Shown here one piece after another: positions 42,189 to 53,794 of a stretch of 64,000 nucleotides of DNA. This DNA comes from Aquilaria yunnanensis (taxonomy: Eukaryota; Streptophyta; Magnoliopsida; Malvales; Thymelaeaceae), in assembly GCA_039654915.1 (NCBI GenBank), contig CM077595.1:46469501-46533500 (forward strand), written 5' to 3'. The notes under the pieces were generated by a model that saw only the letters and a list, made by a program, of their open reading frames with translations, searched no databases and was not told where the DNA came from. Each line of letters starts with the position of its first letter. Position 1 is the stretch's first letter. The position numbers were made by a program, and so were the translations under genes.

Positions 42189-43150
42189 CTAAGTGTAGAA
42201 TTTTTTCAAAGAATCTGAATGCCAAGTGTTTCTCAACTCTCCTCCTTTGGCGTCGCCCAATTTGTAGACCCCTGTGCGGATTTTGTTAAGGACCAGGTAA
42301 GGTCCATCCCAGTTTGCCCGGAGTACCCCATCTGATGGCATTCGTAGCTCAAATTCGGCCTTTCGAAGGACGAGGTCCCCCTTCTTCATTCTTTTTTTGT
42401 TCACATGCAAGTTAGTAGCATCAACTACTCTTTGTTGAAAAGCCTTCATCCTGAGTTCGGCCATTTCCCGGTGTTCTTCGGTGAGGTCTAATTTTGCCCT
42501 CAAGCCAAGGTTGTTCCCTCCTTCATCGAACACCTGTATTCTTACTGATGGCTGTATGACTTCAATGGGAATAATGGCTTCTATACCGAACACGAGCGAG
42601 AAAGGAGTTTCTCCTGTGGCCATTCGAGGAGTTGTGCGATAACTGCATAGTACACTTGGGAGTTCTCCTGGCCATTTCCCCTTTGCCTCTTTTAGCCTTT
42701 TATTCAGGCCATCTTTTATTGTCCTATTGGACACCTTGACTTGCCCATTACTTTGAGGATGGGCTACCGGGGCGAAGTGTGGTTTTATGCTGAGGTTAGT
42801 CACGAATTCTCGGAACCGTTTGTCAGTAAACTAGGTACCATTGTCAGCCACTATTACCCTTGGTATGCCAAATCGGCATATGATGTTCTTCCAGACGAAC
42901 CTCTGGGTATCCTTCACTGAGATCGATGCCAAAGGTTTTGCTTCGATCCACTTAGTGAAGTAGTCTACTGTGAGTATGCAGAACTTCACCCCACCGGGGG
43001 CGCTTGGGAGAGGTCCGATGAGGTCAATACCCCAGACGGCAAAGGAGCAAGGGTAATTTGCCGAAGTTATCTTCTCAGAGGGTAACCTCTGGATGTTAGT
43101 GTGTCTTTGGCAATTGTCACATTTTCGAACAAATTGCCTTGCATCCTTTC
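42189..43150 (-). pseudogene. Integrase of element C (broken)
   Basis: Minus-strand Tat integrase core and C-terminus. The third catalytic residue is lost: GQVKVSN replaces GQVEVSN (42735-42737). The second Asp motif is VADNGT followed by a TAG where Gln is expected. The first motif region (GIDLIGPLP near 43020) is still readable. The end resembles B (LRNTWHSDSLKKFY). It is inactive. Confidence 0.88.
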
Positions 43151-44105
43151 TTAGGGTAGGCCAAAAGTAACCTTGGCGAAGTAGTACTCTGGCGAGGTGT
43201 CTGTTCCTATATGGGAACCACAGGCCCCCTTATGAACTTCTTCGAGGATTGTTCTAACATCCTCTTCACTTCTGCACTTCTGTAAGGGACTTGCATAGCC
43301 TTGTCTGTATAGTTCATCCCCGATGAAGAAGTATCTCCCAGAGCATTTTCTCACTTTTGCGGCCCCGATAGGGTCTTCGAGGAGTGCCGAAGTTGCAAGG
43401 TATTTCTTGATGGAATCTTGCCATGCTTTTCCCGAGGTTGCTACTCGCATTAGCTTTGTGCTGGGTTGACTCAGCACCTCAGTGGGTTCCTTGGACTTAG
43501 CCAAAGTGTTAGCTTCAGCATTATCTCTACGAGGCACATTTTCTATACATACCGAGTCAAACTCTTTAATGAGTTTCTTGACAAGGTCATGATATTTTGC
43601 CAAGATTGGATCCTTTGTAGCGTAATCCCCCATCATTTGCCGAACTACTAGCTGTGAGTCGCTGTGGGCCTTGAGGTTTCTCACACCAACTCTTCTGGCC
43701 AGTTTTAATCCTGCTATGAGGGCATCATACTTGGCAATGTTATTGGTGACATCAAAACCGAATTTGATGGCTTTGGTGGCTTCTATACCTTCGGGGCCAC
43801 GAAGAACCACTCCAGCGCCCTGCTGCTCGGCGCCTGAGGCTCCATCGACAAAGAGTTTCCACTTTGGTTCAATCCCTATTAGGTCTTCCAAGGTAACTTC
43901 AGCATTCTCGATTCCTGGAACTTCATCGATGAAGTCGACCAATGCTTGGGCTTTTATTGCCTTTCTTGGCTCGCAAGTGATGTCATACTCTTCGAACTTG
44001 ATACACAATTTTGACAGCCTTCCCGAATGCTCTACCTTCTTCATTATGTCATGAAGAGGTAGGTTACCTTGGACAACGATGGCGTGTCATTGAAAGTAGG
44101 GCCGT
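43151..44105 (-). pseudogene. RNase H end, second RNase H and integrase start of C
   Basis: Open minus-strand stretch of 297 codons running from MKKVEHSGRLSKLCI through LFVDGASGAEQQGAG and AHSDSQLVVRQ to the integrase zinc region GACGSHIGTD. In the second RNase H the conserved AEYEAL is AKYDAL (near 43725), so the catalytic Glu is Lys. Immediately upstream the frame is cut at 44105 by the solo LTR D; the rest of RNase H resumes at 46520. A stop replaces Q in the short piece between 44046 and 44100. Confidence 0.87.
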
Positions 44106-46519
44106 TGACACGATCCCCCATGCCCCTGCCCGGGATACCCTGTGAGCATTTGTCTCACGGTGGATTGTAATTGGCTAGCTGAGTATGTGTGCGGATTAAA
44201 TCCAATGCTACTAGTTGATTAACCTAGAAATGCAACATGCATGCTCTTATGCTTTGACTTGGTTTATTAAAACCAAAAAACATTAAACAAGAACTCGGCC
44301 GAGAAATTTCTTCACAAATATATACCAACTGCCAAAGCATATCAAAATCAACATTTGTGTGAGTTTAACTACACATAAACAACTCGTGAAAGCAATCATA
44401 CAATGAAGCAACTAATGCTCTCACCCAAGAACAATCCTGGAGTCAATGACTCTTTATAACATAGACTATGGAGGCAAACTAAAGTACTGTATCAAAATAC
44501 AAGACTTTACTGAGATCTCTTTACCCTAGCTCCCACTTCGAACACCCGTCCCAGTGGCGAGTCTCACAAGTCCTCTGCCAAGTGCTACTAGGCTCTGCAG
44601 CCATAGGAAGAAACTAGTTAGTATTGCAACCTGACCAACAACCCAACTAAGCACTTAGGTAAACTAGAAACTCAAGGTTTCTCAACTACCATACCTTTAC
44701 ACACCAAAAGCTCACTACCGCGATAATCCTCAACGATTACCCGGTCCAGCAACTTCAGGCTCTGCATAACAAATAGGGAGTGAGAATTCAACAATTCTCA
44801 GTAAGGGGTCTTCAATGTACCTGCAATAAAAAGCTAGGACTCTGGCTCCGAGCTCACACAGCAGATGGGTACTAGTATATATGCATATAACCAGGTCATA
44901 GACCTCTCCTCAAGTAGTCCTCCTCACGGAGTAATACTCCGGACCTAGAGAGTTTAAACCCGCTCTAGCAAGCCGAAGCTTACTGCAAACGATCATGTAG
45001 CCTCTCCGTAGTTGTTATGCAGGGGAATTATGGTAGGACTTTGTAGACTAGGCCGCAGGGCCTCGTTGATGTAGACTAGATGAACAAGGTTTCACCTCAT
45101 GGCCTTGTGGCTACGGCACGGCTAGGCCGACGAGGGTTCTAAACCTCTCACCTGAGCTAATGATAGCTAATTATTTTCATTTGCAACATAGTTTGCTTAA
45201 AAAATTTCCTTCACTTTCATTTAATATAAATCTAAAATTGAGACATTTTAAGTGTTTTTAAAACATTGAGGTGATAGTAGTCCCTCTTAGCTTCACGTGG
45301 AATCTTCAATCACCTCAATCGGACACCCGAGCGAAAAGTTATGCTGAAAACAAAGTTGGGTGTCGGATGCTGTCTCGGCGATGCGTCGCCACAGTTGTCG
45401 ACGTTCTGAGACAGTTTTACTGGATTGGCGACGCGTCGCTGGTTTTGACCTGAAATTGGCGACGTGTCGCCAATCTGCAGAAATGCAAAATTGGCGCGTT
45501 TTACTGCTATGAACTTTGGCAATCAATTACACATATCAAAATGCATAGAAAGCTACCAAATTTCATACACACAAAGTACATGTTGCAAGGAACATAACCA
45601 ACTATCAAAAGCTAAGCTATGATGTATCGTAACGTCAAACAATTCCTCTCAATCCCGCTAATCCACCATAATTCACCAAAATGTTTCCTTCATGCCTTAG
45701 CTAAAACCACTCGAATTTCTCAAGCAAATCCAAGCTAATGGCATTCCATGAACTTAAAAACACAACTCCCTTACCTTAACTCCAAGAACCAAGCAAGAAT
45801 CAAGCTCCTTTTCGTTCAACTAAGCTCACCCAAGTTCTACCTAAGTTCCAAACCAAAACAATAGCACTAAACATCAAAATCACCATCTCTAACCAAAACC
45901 CAAGCTTCAAAACAACCAAATAGCTTGAATTCAATCAAGAACACAACTCTTACCTCGTTCAAAAATAGGGGATGGAGAAAAACACCCTTCCAAGCTTCAA
46001 AACCATGATTTCAAGCTTGAAAATGCTTCCTCCTAGCTTATATACTTTGAATCACACCTTTTGGCACCAAAATCACTTGTTTCCAAGCTCAATTTGGGAG
46101 TCAAATGGGGTTGAGAAGGTGCAAAACGGGTTATGGCAGCCCAAAGCCCTCTTTCCGCTTCTAAAACCCTCACTTAACCCTTAAACCATCAAAGTATTAA
46201 GCTTGTTACAATTAGGTCCCCCATCTTTGTAACCTAGTAGTTCTTGATTAAATTTTTGTCTGTTTGTCAAGTTTGAGTTAAGGTTAAGAGTTAAGTTATA
46301 AAAATTCATTTTAAAACACTCGGGACTCGTCCCGGTTATTCTGGATGCAAAATTACCATTTTGCCCCTGAACTTAGTTCAGTGCCTTATTCTTTTCGGAA
46401 CTTAGTGAACTTTGGTAAACTTCTTTATTCTTGCTATGTAAACTTAAATTAAGCTTCTAAACTTAATTTACAACACTTTACCTTCCTCAATTGCCTCTCC
46501 CACTAGAAGGGCCAAAACA
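44106..46519 (-). mobile_element. Solo LTR D
   Basis: A 2414 bp unit starting TGACACGATCCCCC and ending GGGCCAAAACA in plus reading, with the 5 bp duplication GCCGT (44101-44105, 46520-46524). The gypsy reading resumes cleanly across it. No ORF of note. The minus strand has AGTATATAAGC near 46040 as a possible TATA box, so minus is preferred. The family is not recognised; the style is like the Tekay-type LTRs nearby. Confidence 0.85.
45377..45471. repeat. Three GC-rich palindromes in LTR D
   Basis: GGCGATGCGTCGCC (45377-45390), GGCGACGCGTCGCT (45427-45440) and GGCGACGTGTCGCC (45458-45471) lie within 95 bp of an otherwise AT-rich LTR. Each is self-complementary or nearly so. Confidence 0.8.
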
Positions 46520-47830
46520 GCCGTAGGCTCTTACCTACGATTACTAAGGCATAAATGGCTTTTTGGAGCAATGGGTACCTGACTTCGGTGCCGTGTAGGG
46601 ACTTGCTTACATAATATACTGGCCACTGCCTCCCACCCTCTTCCTTCACTAGGACTGAACTCATAACTTTTCAGTGATGGCAAGGTAGAGAATGAGAGGC
46701 TCTCCTACCCAAGGTTACCGAAGTGTTGGCAGGCAGGTTAGGTAGCTTTTAAGCTGATCCCAAGCTTTCTGACATTCTTGGTTCCAAGGGTGCTCCTCAG
46801 TTCTGGAGTTGCCTTCGCTTTTGGTTGCTTTTGGTAAGCACCTTGAAGAATGGGGGACATCGGTCGCTGTACCTGAAAATGAATCTACTAAGGCAAGTGA
46901 TTCTTCCGGTAAGCCTTTGTATATCTTTAGTGGTTGTAGGTGTTCAGAATCCTAACAAGGCTTTGACCTTTTTGGGGTTGGTGCCTATTCCATTTTCTGA
47001 CACCATGAACCCGAGGAACTTACTTGCACTCACTCTAAACATGCACTTCTCGAGGTTAAGGCGAATGCCGAACTCCCGAAGTCATTAGAAGGTTTCATCT
47101 AAGTCCAAGACATGATTACCGGGCATTCTGCTCTTAACTATCATGTCATCAACATACGCTTTTATGTTCCTCCCGATCTGGGAGTTGAACACTTTATTCA
47201 TCAACCTTTGATAGGTAGCTTCTGTGTTCTTAAGCCCGAAGGGCATTTTGACGTAGCAATAGGTACTAACTTCGGTGATGAATGCAATTTTTTCTTCATC
47301 TTCGGGGTTCATCCGAATTTGATGATACCCGCTGAAGGCATCGAGGAAACTGAAAAGACCGTATTCGGCGGTTGAATCCACCAATTGGTCTATAGCTGGC
47401 AAAGGGTAGGAGTCCTTTCAACAGGCATCATTCAGGATCCAAAACTCGATGCACATTCGGAGCTTTTCACTACCTTCTTTTGTGGCGATAACCACGTTGC
47501 TGAGCCATTCAGGGTATTTAGCTTTTCTTATTACCCCTGCCTCAATCAGATGCTTAACTTTGATTTTAACGAATGAGTTCTCATGAGCCGATAGGTTTCA
47601 TTTTTTCTGCCGAATCGGCGGGGCGTACTTTTAAACTATGGTGGATTATGCCAAGGTCAACCCCAGGCATGTCTTTCGGAAAGTAGTCGAATAGATCTTT
47701 GTTCATTAACAAGAAAGATACAATCCTATCTTTGTCACCCTTGGCCAATTTTTTCCCGACTCGGGTGTTCCGGCCGGGGACCAGCTCTACATCTTCTATT
47801 TCTACTTTTTCCAACTCCTCTACTCCCTCT
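46520..47830 (-). pseudogene. RT and RNase H start of element C
   Basis: Minus strand. It holds the protease-RT linker (ELVPGRNTRVGKKLAKGDKD near 47760), the RT palm (LVDSTAEYGLFSFLDAFSGY, FGLKNTEATYQRLMNKVF) and an intact AYVDDMIVKSR active site near 47145. The first part of RNase H lies at 46520-46720. Frameshifts near 46690 and 47090, and stops elsewhere, break it. Confidence 0.87.
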
Positions 47831-48823
47831 TTAGCTATCTCTTAGCCTATTATGACGGCTCCTTCAGTAGCCAAAGTCTGTACTTGGACCTTCACCTGGC
47901 TTTGTTGAGCCTTGTGAATACCCTCCTGACCTCGGATTGGTCAATGAAGATCTCTACATCTCATTCTTTAGTTGCGACCGTGACTGTTAAGTACTTTACA
48001 TCCGGGTAGATGTGGAGATTGCCTTGAGTTTGCCTCCAAGGATGGCGTTGTTTGATGAGGGAACATCAATGATGATGAACCTCATCATAACGGAGGCGAA
48101 CAGTTCCTCCTGACTCTGACCCGAGATTTCTTTCAGCATTAGGGGCAGATCGATGTATCCGAGGATGGGGACCTTGGATGGCCTAACCCCGAAGGTGGGG
48201 GAATTGACTGTGTTGAGGTCACCTTTTGAAATGCCTAAGTTAGGCAGTAGGTGCAAGAAGATGACGTCGGTGTTGGAGCCGTCATGCAGAACTACTCTTT
48301 TGATGTCCCAACTTCCTATCCTTGCCATGACAAGGAGTGGGTCATCGTGGGGGAACTTCACAGTGGACCCGTCTTTGTAAACAAGCCTATTCGGTGAGTT
48401 CCCATACTCCATCATGGAGATTTCTCTTATCTTTCTTTTCCTCTCAGCCGAGGGTATCCCAGTAGTGATGGTTTGGATGACCCCTGTTGATGGTGGTGGA
48501 TTCTCTCGAGGACTTCGGCCATGACGTTTGTCGGAATCATAGTCCTCCTCGTCCTCCCTTCTTTGTTCTTCCTTTCTCCCCTTCGGAGAAGGCATACATA
48601 TGTACCGATGAAGTTGGCCTTGTTTTATCAGTGACTCGATGTACTTCCTCAGCTGGAAGCAGTCTTCGGTGTCATGGCCATGATCTTGGTGGAATTGGTA
48701 GAACTTCTTCATGTTCTTCTTGTTTTCTGAAGTCATGGCCTTTGCCCTTGGAACTGTAGTCCCTTGCCTTTCTAAGGCCATGAGAATGTTGGCCCTTGTG
48801 GCGTTCAGGGGAGTGAACGTCAT
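47831..48823 (-). pseudogene. Protease and Gag C-terminus of element C
   Basis: Minus strand; open from 47996 to 48823. The zinc-like motif reads YQFHQDHGHDTEDC, with the first Cys replaced by Tyr. Then come the RKYIESLIKQGQL stretch, GVIQTITTGIPSAERKRK and the protease site VLHDGSNTDVIF, in which the first Asp of the DDGS motif seen in B is His. A frameshift follows at about 47990-48040 within AILGG. It is inactive. Confidence 0.86.
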
Positions 48824-50091
48824 TGGCCTTTTACCCTTTTTTTTTCGGTGCCTTCCTCCAACCTAATTCTGGTAACAAGGCTGGTGGCTTGGTCCTTCGG
48901 GCCAAGGTTGTTCCACCTTTGGTTCCCCCATTTTGAGTTCTTCGGCCGTCATGTGTTGTTCCGCCCTTCGGTAGAACTCCCCAAGGGTGTCTGGGGGGTC
49001 CTTGGAGAACTCATAAAAGAGCTAGGAGTCTCTTCGAAGTCTTTTTATCATTACGAGGATGCGAATCTGAGGCCGGAAGTCGGGGACACTTAGTTCTTCT
49101 CAGTTGAACCTTTCGATGTAGTCACAAATGGTTTCCCCACTTCGTTGTGCTATGTTGAACATCTACACTGGCATTTTGGTTGTTGGCCTGCTGCGAATGA
49201 ACTATTGGGTGAAGGCAGTAGACAGCTCCTAGAAATTCAGCAAGGTTCCATGGGCCAGGGAGTTATACCATGCCATTGCTGGACCGGAGAGGGTCACCTC
49301 GAAACACTTGCAGAGGGTAGCGTCATCCGCGCTGTCGAGCACCATGCTTCGCTTGTACTTTGTCAGGTGCGCCTGAGGGTCACTACCCCCATCGTAGGTT
49401 TCCAAGCGTGGCACCCTAAAGTCACTAGGCATGGGCGCCTCCACCACTTCCCGTACAAAGGTTGACTCTTCTCCGATATAGGCATTGAACAATCTTGACC
49501 AGGTTGGTTTTCGGGAGATCTGCCTCTCAACCTTTTCCAGTCTTCCAAGGATCTTCTCCATGAGGGTAATTGTGTTAGCTTCCTATTGCTGCCTGGTGGT
49601 CGCCGGCAATGGCGAACTTCTTCTCCTTCTCAGAGAGTAACTTCGGCAGCGAGGAGATGGGGACCTTTGGTACAGGGACGAACTCCGCCGACCGGAGGTC
49701 CTAGTTTGTTTTGGGGCCCTTTCTCAACACCTCGTTGGGGGAAATTTGATGCGTCATGGGAGCCCTCACTCCTGGAACTCTGATGGGCGGACCGCGGCCT
49801 TCCATCTCGGCATGTTGCCGAGGGGGAGTCCCTTCGTACCGGAGGAGGCTGGGCCACCTCCAGTCAAGTTGCTGAGTCATTTCAGTGACAATGGAGCGCT
49901 GGAAGTCTCGTAAGAAGCCTAACATCACTGTTAGGGGGCGGTCGTCCTCCGGCGTGGAAGTCTCTACAGTGGGCTGCTCGGTCGTCGGCTGAGCCTTCGA
50001 CGCAAAGGTGGTCTTCAGGAGCCCCTTGTCATTGGAACATCGAGTCTTTACGATGGCAACCTGGGAAGGGATTCCCATAGACCGCGTCAAA
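48824..50091 (-). pseudogene. gag: Gag N-terminal and core region of element C
   Basis: Minus strand. Core motifs are LGRLEKVERQISRKPTW, PRLETYDGGSDPQAHLTK and ATLCKCFEVTLSGPAMAWYN (49229-49561). Upstream, MLHNKDAERHHLTRSMG begins in the LTR and reads through the degenerate primer site, followed by LGFLRDFQRSIVTEMTQQL. Stops near 49145-49230 and frameshifts near 49560-49640 and 48850-49030 break it. Confidence 0.85.
50072..50089 (-). other. Degenerate primer binding site of element C
   Basis: The minus strand reads TGACGCGGTCTATGGGAA, differing at several positions from the site in B. Confidence 0.65.
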
Positions 50092-51063
50092 TGATGCCTT
50101 TCCGCGTCTTTGTTGTGCAACATGGTAAACTTGGAGTAGTAACTTCCAGTGAGGGAACGCCTGGATGAAGGGCCTCCGGTGGGAGAAGGACTGCAAGGAC
50201 TCAGAAAAGCAATGGTTAGGAGCTCCCCGGAGTATTTTTCGGGAGAGGAGCCTTCGATACCCAAGTCAGTACTTTTTGAGAGTAGGGAAAGAGAATAGTA
50301 AGCAGAGAATAGCAAGAGTTCCCTGTTACCTCTTCATTATCCTTATGAAAGCACTGTGCAAGTATTTATAGGAAGGCGCAGGGAGAAGGCCATTTGACTT
50401 AGCATGCTGAGATGGTGACACGTGTTTGGCCCGATTTAGTCCATACCTTTGTAGAGGGCTCTTCCAACTGGCCTTATGCCGTTTTGACCAAGGGTGCCGG
50501 TAAGGGTGCTGTGATAGGGGTGCCTATGTTAGGGGCATGTGCGAGGCTTTTGTGTCAGAGGCTCATCAGCCATTTTGTCATATGTCCACGTGGCCTTTTC
50601 GGGGGACCGAACTTCTTCGGAGTATAGAGCTCATTTGGGGAGGTGAGCTCCTTTGGAGGGAGGTCCCTTGTTCGCACAAAGCACCTTTGGTTGGGCTCTC
50701 CCGAGGTCAGGCTCAGGTACCTGATGATGGCACTTCGTGAGCGCGCTCCAAGGGTGGTCCAAAGAGTATCTAAAGGTGGTTTTGGGCACATGAGGTCGGC
50801 GCGAGGTCAACCTCGGGAAGGGTGGTGACCCCTTCTTTGAAGGTGGTTTTGGGCACATGAGGTTGGCGCGAGGTCAACATCGGGAGGGGTGGTGACCCCT
50901 TCTGATCGAAGTTGGTTCCATGCGTTTCCTGAGGGTAGCGCTTATCCAGCTTGTCCGAGGGTGTTGAGGCCCTTTCTTCACTGGGGTCTAGTTGTGTCTG
51001 TTTCGACCGGAGCTGGTGCACACATGCGAAGTCCTTCAGGGGGCGACAGCCCTTCGACTATCA
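50092..51063 (-). mobile_element. 5' LTR of element C
   Basis: 972 bp, TGATGCCTTTCCGCG to AGCCCTTCGACTATCA, followed by the duplication CTCAT. It is longer than the left LTR mainly because of a 67 bp tandem duplication. Confidence 0.92.
50773..50906. repeat. 67 bp tandem duplication in the right LTR of C
   Basis: Two units starting AAGGTGGTTTTGGGCACA, at 50773-50839 and 50840-50906. The left LTR has one. The duplication therefore arose in this LTR after insertion, or was lost from the other. Confidence 0.85.
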
Positions 51064-51068
51064 CTCAT

Positions 51069-51746
51069 GGTCTACATATAGATCATCCTTTGTACCCATG
51101 GAAACTTTGTTACTACCTTCCACACTTTGGCCTGATCTTCATAGAGGTAGGTGTCCCCCTGTTTGGCTCCGAAGGTCACCGTGAAGTACTAAACATCCGA
51201 CCCCAAGTGCATGTTTCCTTGAGTCTGCCTCCAAAGGATGGCACCGTAATGGGACAGGACATCAATTATGATGAAGCTTGTCATGACCAAAGTGAAGACT
51301 TAGGCATCATCCTTAACCGATTTTCCCCATAACATAAGGGAAAGGTTGATTGACCCAAGATTGACTAGCTCCTCAAGCCCAACCTCGACGGTTAGGGTGG
51401 ATATTGGCTTTAACTCTAAAAAAAATATGACTAGGCTAAAGAGAAAGTGAGCAAACAAGATTTTTCCATGGGGAAATTTGATGCTTGACTCATCTCACCT
51501 TATTAATTGGTGCAATAGACTTTCAAACTCTAGCACTGAGTTTTCTAACCACATTCTTCTTCTCTGAACTGAGATGATCCCCCAGTAATGGTGCAGTTGA
51601 ATCCGACCTGTGGGTAAGGTTGCTTGCAAAGACTTTTTTTATTTTGACGATCATTAGAGTCATAGTCATCATCCTCATTTCTCGTCTCATCATCTTTTTA
51701 GTCTTGGCACTTCAAGAATGAGAGGCAAAGCTACTGCCTTAGCTAT
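51069..51746 (-). pseudogene. Tat element G, protease and Gag C-terminus
   Basis: Minus strand, flanking element C on the right. Protease-like text: SFIIIDVLSHYGAILWRQTQ, GNMHLGSDV, then YFTVTFGAKQGD near 51180. Gag C-terminus: NEDDDYDSND near 51670. Multiple stops. The left half of G is at 26196-26357. It ends at about 51746, where the plus-strand LTR of H begins, so G and H are head to head. Confidence 0.72.
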
Positions 51747-52543
51747 TGATGGTTGAGGCGCTACCCTCGGTAAGGGTGAGTGTCACCCTCAAGAAATGTG
51801 AGCTTCAACCTCGGGAAGAATGAGTTTCGGCACCACGATCCTCCGTCCTCCCGTGACCCACCATCATCCCTGGGTATCGGCAACATTAACCTCAGAAGTA
51901 TGTGCACTACTACCCTCGGTAAGATGACCTGACCAGCTTCGAAGGAGGTAGACTCACCATCTTCGGCAGAGGAAAACACACCCGAAGGGGATCATCCGCA
52001 CCGAAGGGACTCACGGATAACTGAAGCAACCTCGGTGAAGAGCCCTCCTATCCCGAGGAGGTCTCTTCCACCAAAGGGATCTCGAGAGTAGGAAAAAAAA
52101 GGCTAAAGAGCCTCTGACATGCCGCCCTCGCACACGCTTTGACATGCCGCCTTCGTACACGTCCGAACACGCAAACCTCCTATGGCCCTGACTTCCGCTC
52201 AGACGGCCTATGGCCAGCTAGAGGTCCCTATTCCTGAAGGTACAGACCGCATCTGACCAAACACGTGTCACGATCTGAGCGGGCTGTGTCAAATGGACTT
52301 CCCTTAAACACCCTCCTATAAATATTCAGGAAACTCTCAGGTAAAAAAAAGGATTTTCTCCTTCTTCACTGGGCAAAATACTAACTTGGCCGTCGGAGGC
52401 TCTTCCCTCGGAAAAAGTATTTCAGGTTCTTTGAGTGTTTCAGGCAATCTTTCTCGGGAAGTTTCATCTTCCGGCGCTCCCCCCTCACCAGAAGTCCCTT
52501 CCAGGCTCACCATGTGATACAGTGAAGATGCCAACGGGCATCA
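51747..52543 (+). mobile_element. 5' LTR of Tat element H
   Basis: Plus strand; ends CCAACGGGCATCA followed by TT and a primer site. The start near TGATGGTTGAGGCG is less sure. It shares LTR wording with A and C, such as ACACGTGTCA near 52262. Only the 5' part of H is present here; its 3' LTR is not in the window. Confidence 0.7.
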
Positions 52544-53794
52544 TTTGGCGCTGTCTATGGGAACCCACTCTTACGTGGCCATCCTTAAGACTCGGCATTC
52601 CAACGAAAAGGGACTCCCGAAGTCCCCGTCCGTGCCGGAAACTCAACCGGCTGCTCGACAACCCACCGCCAAGACTTTCTTGCCTGAGGACGAATGTCCT
52701 CCAACCGTCATCATGAACTTTCTACATGATTTTCAACACTTCGTTGTGGCTGAAATGACGCAAAAACTAGACCAACGGTGGTTTCAAGAGCCTTCGGGAC
52801 GAAGGGCACCCTCGCCAACACCTCGTTGAGAGAATATCCCGAAATCTGCCCACCAGAGTTCGGGGAGCAGGGACATCCGGGATGAATCCTCGATGGAGAA
52901 CATGCCTCCCAAGGTCCAACATACTGGAGAAACGGGGTCGAAAGGGGCTAGGACTTCCCACCGGTGAAGTCTTTCAGCGGAGGAAAGATCACAATCTCCC
53001 CACCGCCGAAGTTACTCCCCGAAGAGGCAGCCTCATTCTCCGTTGGCGGAGGCCTCCAGGCAGCGAGAAGAGCCTAGCGCCACCATCCTCATGGAAAAAA
53101 TCCTAGAGAGGCTGGAAAAAGTAGAAAGGCCGATCACCCAAAAGCCAGTACGGTCAAGGTTATCTGAGACCTTTACTGGAGAAGAGTCACCCTTCGTCAG
53201 GACGATAGTAAAAACGCCAATGCCGAGCAACTTCCGAGTCCCTCACTTGGGAACCTATGATGGACGTAGTGACCCTCAGGCCCACCTAAGCAAGCACAGA
53301 TGTAGCATGATGCTGCACAGTGCCGATGATGCCACCCTTTGCAAATGCTTTGAGGCCACCCTCTCCGGCCCTGCAACTGCGTGGTACAACTCCCTCACCC
53401 CCGGAACAATAATGAGTTTCTAAGAGCTGTCCACAGCATTCACGCAACAGTACATCGGTAGTAGGCCGAGAGCAAAGATGCCCGTCCAAATGTTTAACAT
53501 AGGATAAAGGAATGGAGAAACCATTCGCGAGTACGTTGAAAGATTTAACGGAGAGGCCCTCAGCGTGCCGACTTCTGTCCTAAAATACTCATCCTCGCCA
53601 TGATAGGGGGACTTCGACGAGACTCACAACTCTTTTACGAGTTCTCCAAAGACCCTCCGGACACCCTTCGCGAGTTCTACCTGATAGCCGAGGTGCCCAT
53701 CACTGGCCGAGCTCCCAGACCTGACGGAGTACCGACTTTGCCAGAGGGAAACAGCTAGCCGAGGTCGGAAGGATGAAAGATCCCCCTGGCCTAA
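52544..53794 (+). pseudogene. gag: Gag of element H (broken, truncated)
   Basis: Plus-strand gag reading through the primer site (GHHLALSMGTHSYVA), then MNFLHDFQHFVVAEMTQKL, LERLEKVERPITQKPV and the core HLGTYDGRSDPQAHLSK with ATLCKCFEATLSGPATAWYN (53043-53423). The LTR-borne ATG is followed at once by TGA, unlike in A, B, C and I. Stops follow TIMSF and FNIG, and frameshifts occur after 53560. The region ends at 53794, where element I begins. Confidence 0.83.
52546..52563 (+). other. Primer binding site of element H
   Basis: TGGCGCTGTCTATGGGAA, two differences from the site in B, two bases after the LTR end. Confidence 0.8.

Larger units (their letters stand above)
26358..51063 (-). mobile_element. 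Tat-clade element C with nested B and D
   Basis: Complete ends: left 3' LTR 26358-27265, right 5' LTR 50092-51063, target duplication CTCAT on both sides. Net of B (27597-38834 plus its TSD copy) and D (44106-46519) it is about 11 kb, the same size as B. Right to left it carries gag, protease, RT, RNase H, second RNase H and integrase on the minus strand. Beyond integrase it has an opposite-strand accessory gene, so its plan equals that of B. It is heavily mutated: stops, frameshifts, and Glu-to-Lys changes at catalytic positions of the second RNase H and integrase. Confidence 0.93.
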
